From Branchiostoma belcheri (taxonomy: Eukaryota; Chordata; Leptocardii; Amphioxiformes; Branchiostomatidae), in contig NW_017802713.1 in the NCBI RefSeq assembly GCF_001625305.1, positions 555,367 to 619,366 on the forward strand: a stretch of DNA of 64,000 bases, in the 5' to 3' direction. Positions 12,231 through 21,600 of the stretch are shown in pieces. Every line of letters starts with the position of its first letter. The stretch's first letter is position 1. The notes under the pieces were generated by a model that worked only from the letters and a program-made list of their open reading frames with translations, was not told where the DNA came from and did no database searches. Made by a program: the position numbers and the translations under genes.

Positions 12231-14312
12231 TTACTGCTCCTCTTCAGACTCAGAGCTTGAAACATCTCTGTTTTGGCATCTTCTAGGCCCATAGGGGGTG
12301 GTGTTAGGTCTCCTTCTGCCACCCTCCCACCACAAGGTGACTGCCGGGAGGGGGTCAAACGTGTCCAAGGACTGAGGACTTAACGAGATCGTCATGAGAC
12401 TTGTCAAGCTGTTGGATTCCAGTCGGGCACGCCAGTCAGTTTTGATTCTGTTCATGAGAGAAAATGATCTCTCGCACTGCGCCGTATGAATAGGAATGAC
12501 AAGGGAAAGCCTCAGCAGAGTGAAGATGTTCCTGTAATCACTGTCTGCCTCCTCTCTTCTCATGAAGCGCATCCAAAACTCACTGAAACTGGGAGCTCTT
12601 CTTGCTTGTGACAGCTGGTTCCTGCAAACCTCTTTTAACTCGCTCCACTCCCTTAAGCAGCTCTCAAGGTCAACGCCTTTCAGTTCAACTGGATGTTGAA
12701 AGTGCTGATAGATGGTCCTAATGTCATCGTCTCCAAAGTCATCATCTGGGTCATCATCATCATCCTGTGGCCAAGTTGAAAACTGGAAAACCCTTCTGGC
12801 TGCACTGAACACCCTGTGACTCAGCAAGACGTCAAACCTACGACCAAGATGATGTGATGTTGCATTGATAATCTGTTGACAGTCCTTCATCACTTCTTCC
12901 CTCTGTGAAGCAAGACCTCCAGGTCGTCCACGTTGTGGTCTGCCTGCCTGCAGTGGGATTCCCTTCCACAGCACAACCCCGTCTCTTTCTTCCATGCCTT
13001 CAGAGAAGATCCTGGACAATTTCTCTGGTCGGGACAGTTTGTTCAATGTTTTGACAACATTTTCAACTCTTCTATACACTGTTTCCAGCGTACTGCTGTT
13101 GTCCTGGAAAACTTTTGACAGGGATGACATGAGCTGTAGGTATTGTGACAGGAACAAAAGGAACAATACAAACTTGATAGACTTCACACCTTGTAGAATC
13201 CCATTCGCTTTTTCCCTGCTGTCCTTGCTGCCAACTTCTCCATGTTCCACAAGGTGGCCAAGATGTTGAACAAGAGCTGGGAAGTCTCTCATGACAGCCT
13301 TGAGAGCACGCTCTTGGTGGGGCAGCCATCTCGTACCACTTGCTCTAACTGGTTTTAGCACCAGTATGTCTAGGGCTTCACCAGCATTTCGAAGGCCTTG
13401 CCAATTGAGAGCTGAGTTGTGATAGAACTTGTATATTGTAGTGAATAAATCTTGCACTGCAGCAAAGTATGGCACTTCTTTCAATACATCTTTCACAACT
13501 AATTCTAGTCTGTGCGCACAGCAGTGGAGCACAATCAAGTGGGGACATTCTTCCTGCAATCTCACACCAACACCGCTGAGATGGCCAACATTGACTGCGG
13601 CCCCGTCAAAGCAGGCAAAAGCTAGCTTGTTTTTCCACTCCTCCCCCATCTCCAGATCTTCCTTGAGGGCTGATTTGACAGCGTCAGTTATGTTCACAGC
13701 ATCCCCTCTTTCCAGAGACTTCAGGGCAACAAAAGCAGTGGTTGGCTCGATGTTGTCCTTGAGGTACCTGATTTGGATAACCTCCTCTTCGATATTACCC
13801 GCATCACTGCTTCCATCTGCTAGGACAGCGACGAAGTCCGATTCCTGCAGACTGGAGCGTAACTCCTTCTTCATTCCAAGGGAGATGTAGTCCACAAATA
13901 TACGCGCTTCCTTGTCATTCCAGTAAGCGGTTCCAACATCCAGCCCATTACATTTTTGCAATCTTAGTAGCTCCGGGAAGTCTGTGTACGGTCTGCCTTG
14001 CTTGGCCACATAGAATGCAGTTCGGAAGAGATTTATCATCTGCTGTAACTTCTTTTCTTCCATCTTCTGCACCACCTTTTCCATGGGTCTTTCTTGAATT
14101 GGCACCCTTTCCATGTCAAAACGGTTCATAGCACTGACGTGACCTGGTGATTTTTCATGAGACTCTATCACTTTTAATCTCATGGAAGTTGTCCCTGTAA
14201 TGAAGGCATTCTTTTTGCCACTCTTGTTATATTTTCTGCAAGCCTCACACCACATAAGCTTTCTGTTTTTTTGTTTCAGCCAAGTGCGTCTTTGTTTGGT
14301 TGTCTTGTCCAC
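12231..14312 (-). CDS. hAT transposase, ZNF862-like with TTF-type zinc finger
   Basis: A 693-codon open frame. Near the N-terminus is a TTF-like finger (WCEACRKYNKSGKKNAF ... SGHVSA-type histidine end, residues about 21-62). The RNase-H-like core follows: VLADGSSDAGN (first Asp, about 164), ACFDGAAVN (second Asp, about 232), LHCCAHRLEL (about 258), SGTRWLPHQ (about 321), and C-terminal QCERSFSLMNRIKTDW (catalytic Glu and hAT dimerisation region, about 610-630). It ends in an acidic SSSESEEEQ tail. The first codon of this frame is GTG; the frame stays open upstream (FQDSWFV, preceded by a Glu/Lys run) to an acceptor-like AG near 14370-14390, so translation almost certainly starts in an upstream exon. 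Family known to move DNA by cut and paste; host-domesticated relatives exist. Confidence 0.92.
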   Translation of the reverse strand: MDKTTKQRRTWLKQKNRKLMWCEACRKYNKSGKKNAFITGTTSMRLKVIESHEKSPGHVSAMNRFDMERVPIQERPMEKVVQKMEEKKLQQMINLFRTAFYVAKQGRPYTDFPELLRLQKCNGLDVGTAYWNDKEARIFVDYISLGMKKELRSSLQESDFVAVLADGSSDAGNIEEEVIQIRYLKDNIEPTTAFVALKSLERGDAVNITDAVKSALKEDLEMGEEWKNKLAFACFDGAAVNVGHLSGVGVRLQEECPHLIVLHCCAHRLELVVKDVLKEVPYFAAVQDLFTTIYKFYHNSALNWQGLRNAGEALDILVLKPVRASGTRWLPHQERALKAVMRDFPALVQHLGHLVEHGEVGSKDSREKANGILQGVKSIKFVLFLLFLSQYLQLMSSLSKVFQDNSSTLETVYRRVENVVKTLNKLSRPEKLSRIFSEGMEERDGVVLWKGIPLQAGRPQRGRPGGLASQREEVMKDCQQIINATSHHLGRRFDVLLSHRVFSAARRVFQFSTWPQDDDDDPDDDFGDDDIRTIYQHFQHPVELKGVDLESCLREWSELKEVCRNQLSQARRAPSFSEFWMRFMRREEADSDYRNIFTLLRLSLVIPIHTAQCERSFSLMNRIKTDWRARLESNSLTSLMTISLSPQSLDTFDPLPAVTLWWEGGRRRPNTTPYGPRRCQNRDVSSSESEEEQ

Positions 14313-15029
14313 GAACCATGAATCTTGGAACAGGTATATCTTTTCTTCTTCTTCTTCTTTCTCTTCTTTCCTTTATCCTAAAGAAATAAACAATTGTTTG
14401 GCCTTATAAACAAAAAACGCCTTGCCCTGTTCACTGCTTTAGGTCAGCTTTAATATCACATTTGTTAAAATTTCAGTGAAAAAGCCAATAGTAAGGTGAC
14501 AGTCAAACAAATAACAAAATTGACTGCAATTCTTTTTTCCAAAGAGACACAAAAATTACCAAAAGAAGACACTTCAGACTGTACAGTACTTTTAATTGTA
14601 CTACAATCAACAATCTTCTGTTTAAACTTGGTCACAAATGATAAACTGGTAGAGAAGTTGGTTGAAATAGAAACAAATGACAAACACGATAGTATCAATG
14701 ATTTTGTTTAATTTCTTAACAACATGTTCCTTTGCTTGTTTTTTTAAAGTAAGGGTAAAGTTTAGGTAAAATTATGAATTCAAATGACTTGCTTTGGGCA
14801 AAATACGAAATTTCTACACAGCAACCTTTAATTTCTGGGTAAGACTTCACAGTATACTTAAAAAATTAAGGGTTCCACACGTAAAGAATGCTAAAAATGA
14901 TCGTAGCAAGAGTGGAAATTGCATCGCTATGGAAATAACACAGTAATGATCTTACCGAAAAAAGGCAAATTTGGATTCCGAGATCGAAAAAAATATTTAA
15001 AAAAAATCTAGAAATAAAAAAAACTACAC

Positions 15030-15388
15030 ACAAACCCCCGGTCGTTTTGCACTTGACTCCTCAGTTGAATCAGACTCTGACTCGGAATCCGACTCTGATG
15101 ACCCGGAACTGGACACGGAAGGAGCACGGGAGGCCGTGGACGGCCCGGGAGTGTTGTCTGCTGCCGAGAGCACATGGCCGCCCCCTCCCCCTCTGTCTCG
15201 GCGCTCCCACGGCACGGTCGGTCCACTTCTCCCTCGTCCGGGCGTGTTTCCCGTTGGTTTCCAGCTTCATCGGTTCCTTCGGGGTTTTGAAGAGCTTGGG
15301 CTGATGATGTTGTTGCCACATCTCTTTCGTCGCCGTCACGATCGGACCTCTGCTGAAGGAACCGTAGAAGCGAAGTCTGCCTCGACAT
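15030..15388 (-). pseudogene. Candidate 5' exon of the hAT transposase, reading frame broken
   Basis: ATG at 15388 opens MSRQTSLLRFLQQRSD and an acidic stretch. A second, overlapping frame carries the better C-terminal part (SSSGSSESDSESESDS, then TEESSAKRPG). The switch falls in a G-run (plus strand CCCCCTCCCCCT, about 15179-15192), consistent with a one-base loss or two-base gain there, either real or an assembly error. Disordered acidic N-terminal leaders of this kind are common in this transposase group. The donor is not clear (weak GTTTGT near 15038). Confidence 0.5.
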
Positions 15389-15845
15389 ATTTGTTTTGCT
15401 TTGTCATCCACGAATTTCATGGCCGAATTTTGTCGACACCCGGGTATTGACGATGTGACCTCGAAGATTATCGAAGGCAAGCGAAAACTGCACGAAAACA
15501 ACATTTTGTCACATGACATGCCCCCGAGGTAACTCCCAAAAAGCGTCGGAAAGTTCCGGAAGCGAGTTCGTGATGTTTTGGTCACATGACTATCAAGAAA
15601 CCGGGGAACGAGAAGGAAGAGATCTCGTGTCCAGTGTTGTAGTCGGGATCCGGAAGTTGGTGGGTAACGCGATGTCGGCACTGCGCCGACACATTTTCGG
15701 GCTTTAAAAACTGACGTAAATCTAATTCTATCTCAAGAATTTCAAACAAGCAGTGCATCAAAGGTTTTTTATTATTTTATTCCATCACAGCAATGTTGGA
15801 ATTACAGTGTTTTGTACCTTTACCGTACTTAATACTACAAAAATA

Positions 15846-15928
15846 TTTAGGTGCACCGGTGCACCCACAGTCAAAAATTGGGTGCACCGATCCAATTTTG
15901 GGTGCACTAAGGTGCACATGCACCCATT
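15846..15928. repeat. Right subterminal GGTGCACC palindrome cluster
   Basis: Five GTGCAC cores (TTAGGTGCACCGGTGCACCC, TTGGGTGCACCG, TTGGGTGCAC, AAGGTGCACATGCACCC) just inside the right end, mirroring the left cluster. Confidence 0.8.
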
Positions 15929-15941
15929 ATTTCGATCCCTG

Positions 15942-15946
15942 TTATA
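15942..15946. repeat. Right target-site duplication TTATA
   Basis: Direct copy of 12051-12055 abutting the right terminal inverted repeat of the hAT element. Confidence 0.8.
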
Positions 15947-16289
15947 CCAACCAGGCGAGCGTAACCGGCGAAAACAAATCTTCTGCCCACCTGAACCAAA
16001 CTTTTCTCCCACCCCTACACACAAGGTTAAATGTCTGTCTGAAAATACTGTACTGTACAAATTCAGTAACTTGTTTTGTGTGGGTGTGCTTTTTTGGTCT
16101 CAAAATAAACGTCAAGCCGCAAGGTGGTACAAAAATAGTATACAAGGAGACGTTGTGGCAAACTATGATTGAAAGGAAAACAGTCTGTCCTTTGTGTTTG
16201 AATGGTTGTTCTTAATTAATGTGAACTTTTCCAACTGCTGGAAACAGTAGCTGAGTAGGTAGGTATACTGTTATTCCCAGGTTTTGATA

Positions 16290-16535
16290 GCCTGCATGGG
16301 GGGGGGGGTCCTGACAACGCTGTACGCTACATATTGAGAGTCGACTACATATTATGCTGAATTCAGGAATTCGGTTTTATGTTAAATTCCTGTAGCTACA
16401 ATGCATTACACAGAATCATATGTCGAATTACGCTCCGCACAAAATGCTGGAATTAGAGCGGCCCGTCTACACTCTACGTAGAAATAAAATGGCTGATTAC
16501 GCTCTACGGAAAAGGGCATACGGCCCCCTTTCATG
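16290..16535. mobile_element. Non-autonomous element, TACGCTCTACG type, copy B
   Basis: CCTGCATGGGGGGGGGGGTC start, then CTGACAACGCTGTACGCT; TGATTACGCTCTACGGAAAA then GGGCATACGGCCCCC end. Colinear with 11690-11961 and about 80% alike by eye. Together the two copies bracket the hAT insertion. Confidence 0.65.
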
Positions 16536-18453
16536 ATATGAGTACAGAGATGTCTTCATTTGTGTAGAGCACCCCCCCCCCATGGTTGTGTTGTAACAGC
16601 TGACATCATTAGTGATAGGTATCTCCTGTGGAAGAGTCCATTGTGAAATATGGGGTGGAAGAGTAAAGATTGATAATTTTAAAGCTGGTAAAGATTCCCC
16701 CACAGACACCCTGGGTATAGTCCAGCAGGGCTGGTGGTTTGATATTGGTGATTCCTGGGGTTTTGATTAATAAGCGTAAATTGAGATATGAAATCATTTA
16801 GCACAGATGGTTGCCAGGCCATGCTTACTGGTTATATTTTGCAGCTGGGCTAAAAAAAATTAAAAATTAAAATTCATACAGGCCCAACTGGAGACTATTA
16901 TTACACAAACCTGGGTTGACTTGTGATTAACTTTTAGTCAAATAATACAGTGATGTGTACATGTAACTTTTTTTGTATAATCTTGTGATGTAAAACTTCA
17001 ATCATGCATATCAATATCAGATTTGTCTAATATGATTGGGCAGGCACCGTCTCAAAATTCATTGTCAATAAAATATTCATTACCTTGGAATATGATACAC
17101 TGTAATATGCAAACTTTTGAATAAAGACTAAACTTAGTCCAAAACACATGCAGCAGAGAAATGTGCCATGCATAGCAAAATTGGATTTCAAGTTTGCAAT
17201 AAGCAAAGGTATTTCTAGGTTTTAGGCATGGATTGTGAAATGTAGTACAGTACAATCTGTTGAAATGTGTAGGCAGAAAGAATAGCACATTCATATATAT
17301 CACTAAACATAACACTCATTTGCTGATGCCTATCTTCACTCTAATGCCTTTGCAGTATTGATCACTTCCTCATGAATTCTTTAAGTCTGAGCTCATCGAG
17401 AGGCCAGCTTTTCTTTCCAAATCAAATTTGGTGAGGTCAGCACTTTCACAAGGCTGTGATACTATCTTGAGGAACCACAGAGTTTCTCTCTGCCTTCAGT
17501 CTTATCAAACTTTGCACATACATCTAGACAAAATAAAACGTTTAAACTCTGCAGAGTCTGAAACATCAAAGCCTTACATTAGTGTCCCACCTGCCTGGTT
17601 CCTGTCCTGTGGTCCTGGGGATGACCAATCCGGAAGAAGTTTAAACACACTGTGACTAAGCAATACTTTCTGGTACAAATCGGGACATACTGAGTTCAAA
17701 CAGCCCTGAGACCGATAGTTCCCATGTAGGTAGCCTGCCTTCAGTCAGCACGGAATCATTCAAAAGTCCAAGGCCAATTTGTGTTGTGAAACAATACAAC
17801 ACCAGTTTGTTGGTGTGTCAGGCTGATAGGCTAGAAGTGAGACGTGTTAGGCTGCCTGCATGTGTGTGGTTTGTCAATAATCAGAGGGAGGAGTGGCTTG
17901 GAAATTGCCCTTACAGTTGATGGAGGGAGCCAGGCTGGAGGTCCCTGTAACCTGACCTGTGGCCATCCCACCAGGGAAACCGGCTGCCAAATTTGTCCAG
18001 ACCATACACTGCCGATCCAGGCAGAGGGGAAACAATAGACCATGGAGGGGGATACAAGTGGCCTGGTGAACCACACTCTTGGCTGAAATCCCTCCTGAAG
18101 TTGCCTGTTGCATGCCGGCGAGAAAGCTTTTTTTTCGCGGTGCCTCGCGGATGTAACCGCCGCGTTCCTGGAGAGCGGGAGAGAGGTTATCGTGAGTGTT
18201 GGTGGTTGTACAAACTCCAGTCTTCTTCCTTCCTGCTTGTCCTGGCCGGTCAGACATGTGGAACTGATTGGGCATCTCGCAGGGGAGTCTGATAGATGTG
18301 GGAGATATCAACTGACCAGGTTTTCTCTGTGTGTGTGAAGAGAGTGTGTTGCCCTGGCCCCTGGATGGAATAAGCTATCAAGTTAGGCTACCCACAACTA
18401 GGGTTGGACTTCTACCTCATGTACGGGCAAGTACTCACTTCTAGCGTGCCAAT
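16536..18453 (+). other. Upstream region of DOCK exon 1
   Basis: AT-rich to about 17800, then moderately GC-rich (17830-18350, GCCTCGCGGATGTAACCGCC near 18140), which may include promoter and 5' leader for the start at 18454. No TATA box placed with confidence. Confidence 0.4.
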
Positions 18454-18612
18454 ATGATGAACGGGATAATCACAAAGTGGAGGCGGCGGAGTATCGCGGT
18501 GCCCTGCGAAACAGAGAACCACAAGAATGACGATCCGGACGCGATTCTGGAGGAGTTTCTCCCTGACGTGGCCAAAGTTATCCGTGAGATGGAACTGTCC
18601 CTGCTGGAATGG
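18454..18612 (+). CDS. DOCK9: DOCK exon 1 (alternative first exon, residues 1-53)
   Basis: Opens ATGATG ([13 protein letters not shown]) and ends ...MELSLLEW before the donor GTAAAC, phase 0, matching the phase-0 start of the next exon at 27675. It has a basic N-terminus and then an acidic helical stretch ([14 protein letters not shown]). It does not resemble the RKFTRAL-type N-terminus of vertebrate DOCK9, so it is best read as one of several alternative starts. The start is chosen because the upstream stretch (17830-18450) is non-coding in this frame and moderately GC-rich, as a 5' leader could be. The first of the two adjacent ATGs is used. Confidence 0.7.
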
Positions 18613-21600
18613 GTAAACCCAGTCTTTGTTTGATGCTATTTCTAGGGGTCCTCTTGTAGCTAGCGTGTTTAGTTTGTTGTTCGTGGCTCATTCCAGGGAT
18701 ATCTAATATCCAGGGACAAACATTATTGTATGCCAATCCCCTGTTTTATAAATACTCGCGCCATAAGTGGCAATTATCTCATTATTTCCCAGATTTATCG
18801 CACAGTGACAGCAAACTGCAGTTAGCGCATTTCAGTATGTGTCCATTACATAAGAGTAACTTTTATAAACATTTACAAAGCTTAGTCCAAGGTTCTCATA
18901 ATCTTCATGCTTGTCTCCAGTGTGTTTTTGATGAAACCCCATTTCAATGACATTGGTGTGTATAGGGTGTCAGTCTAATGATTGGGTTGGGAAATTGCTG
19001 ATGGGCAAATGTCTTCACAAGTTGACAATTGGGACCCAGATTGGAATGTAGGCTGATGTGTCTACAAATATACCCCAGACCCTTGAACTGAACTGGGACT
19101 GGCTATTCTTACACAAGAGAAAACATGAACTTTAAAATGTTACCATGTTTTGGATTCTTCCATCTCTCCTGACATTGCTTCTGTAGTTGTGTACAATGGG
19201 AGTTGGGAGCTGTTGATCTTGCACCAAGGTTACAAACACGGTCAGCCATTTTTAGGTGGCAAAGGGGAATGGGAAAATTCCAAAGACAGAAACAAATGGA
19301 AAGGGGACAGCCTAGGGGAGAGAAGGGACATTTTTCTGATCTAACGTCAGCTAGTAACATACATACTTCTTACAAACATGACTGATGTACCCATTCTGGT
19401 ATATTTAAACCTGCCTAAGGCTTGAATACCCTAACCCTAACCCTTACCCTGCCCTCTGTATTTCTTATTGTGTTTTGAAGCAGCTGTGAGTAAGTGACTG
19501 GTCATAAATTCAAGTACATGTATCATGAAAGTGTTTCAAAAGTCAGGAATATTTGAAATTTATATATTTATTCTAGCATTTGATAGCTTTGTTGTCTTGG
19601 TTTGTTTTAAAGCAGCTATCCCAGAGTTTAAGTAACGGCACTTATAAATTCAGGTCTGCTGAGGAACTTGAAAGTGAGTCAAAAGTACTTGAGCAGACCT
19701 GAGCTGACAGAGAGGGGAGAGGCCGTGAACTCAGCGGCTCCAAATGTTCACAGAGTAGCAAACGTGTAGTGACAAGAAACAGAGCACCCCTGACTTTCCA
19801 CACACTGATACAGAACTGAGTAACAAAACAGGACATGTCATACTATCAGTGATCGTCTGGCTGTTATGTAAATGCACTCTCAATATCATGAATATGAGTG
19901 AGTAAAGATGGTTCTTTGTCAAGTCAAGTGTATTTCTTTTTAATGATTTCAGTAAAAAGGTGGGAAGAATCACTCTTGATGGAACAGATTCACTTGAGAG
20001 GTTTTTAATAGATTTTCTGTCTTTGTAATTACCGGAAAAGATGAATGTTTACTTGTTGATTCGGGTTTGTTTTGAGAAATAACATCAGTACCAGTGTCCT
20101 GTTATTGTGAAAAAAGATGAAAAACACTTACAAGGTTATAAATACTGAAGCCAAATGGGGCTTTTCATTCAGTACATAGAAGTTCTAAGGACAGGCAGCC
20201 AGTGTGTGAATGAGATGACATCATGTTGCAGCCATGCAGCTCTATCTAGATAAGATGAAGTGGGGAGAAAATCTGTAGCCCATTTGAGCTGTTGTTTGTT
20301 TTTGTCTCAACTCCAGTAAGGGGAGGGGGGCAAGTGGGTGGTGCTATCTTCACAGTTCATCACCCAGATGGTCTGATCAGTCTTAAATCTATTCTCTAAT
20401 TAGCAGGATAAATAAGCTTTCAAGCAGGCTAAATCCCCTTACTTAGCACCGTTTAACTAGCTCCACAAACCATGTAATGTAAACTGTCTTTCTTGTATAA
20501 AACTAAATCAAATTTTGCTACAACTTTATACTAACTAAAGATTGATTTTTGCCTGCTAACTCTAAATTTAATACAGTCCATATTCTTTTGATGTGTCAAC
20601 TTGAAAATAAGTCCAATTAGGTATATTTTAGCTTCTGATATTATAGCTTTATTTCTTGATGAAATAAATGAGGTTCAGTTCTTTCCATCCCTAAATGAAA
20701 ACCAGACAGGTCTCATCAGTAGTAGAAATAGAGCATGAAATTATATTGTGTTGGAACTAACTTGCTGTCCACTAAGGTGTACTATTCCCTTCAATCTGGT
20801 TTTCATTTCGTTGTTGCTGCATGTCCCCTTGAACCATGGATAATTGTGCCCCATGAAGTTCTCAGACAATTTTGAGGTTATGACAAATGAAATCATACAT
20901 AGATATTGCTGTAACAATGTTTTGCTGCCCTGAATGAAGAAACAGGGTCAGATCGACCCCTCTTGAAGCATTAATGGAACAGCCCTAGTAGTCAGACCCC
21001 CCCATGCAAACTGATAAAACTGATTACAATTTATCTTGAATCTAATGTTGTAAAAACTACTTTATTTAGTAACAATAAACAGCGACCAGGTTATTTAGTC
21101 TAGAACGAAGTTAATTAAAGGTCCCTGTTCTACACCACCTCCTAATATGTTAAATAAACAACTTGTTCCTGCTTCCAATTTTGCCTACATGTAAAGTTAA
21201 ATTATTAGCCTTATAGATGTACACAAACTATACAATGATTTACAGCAAAAACAAACTTTATTCTCACCCACTTTATTGTGTTACTATAAGCGCACTGTGC
21301 CTGTGCTATTCTATATCTGTATGGTAGTTTGTTATCAAGGTAAGTGAGAGAGATAAAAGTTCATGTGGAACTACCTTTTTGATAGCAGGTCACTTGAAAT
21401 TTGAAAGTTGCAGGACTGGTGCAAAATTGAGCTCAAATTGATAGAACTTTCAGTAAGATGGACTATCTTGGAATCAAGTATCTTTACTTTCCGACTTTCT
21501 AACATTTAGAAGTTAGAAATTATCATGTCAACTTAACAGTGAAAGTTTTTTTATCAAGAGTTGCATTTTTGCTGGTTGTGATCTTCTTAGTAATTATCAA

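Larger units (their letters stand above)
12056..15941 (-). mobile_element. hAT-superfamily DNA transposon, apparently full length
   Basis: Perfect 13-bp terminal inverted repeats CAGGGATCGAAAT (12056-12068) and ATTTCGATCCCTG (15929-15941) are flanked by direct repeats TTATA (12051-12055, 15942-15946). Inside are a 693-codon transposase frame (12231-14312), a candidate 5' exon (about 15030-15388), and clusters of GGTGCACC-type palindromes next to both ends. CAGGG ends are typical of hAT elements; most make 8-bp target duplications, but subgroups with 5-bp duplications are known. The uninterrupted transposase and intact ends suggest fairly recent insertion. Confidence 0.93.

Noticed and set aside
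15070-15681. 203-codon minus-strand frame
   Set aside because: Third overlapping frame across the CpG-rich 5' part of the hAT element; the MSRQTSLL and SESDSES frames are more plausible.
20938-21010. GACCCCCCCATGC word suggesting another GCATG-ended element
   Set aside because: No opposite end or internal array nearby.
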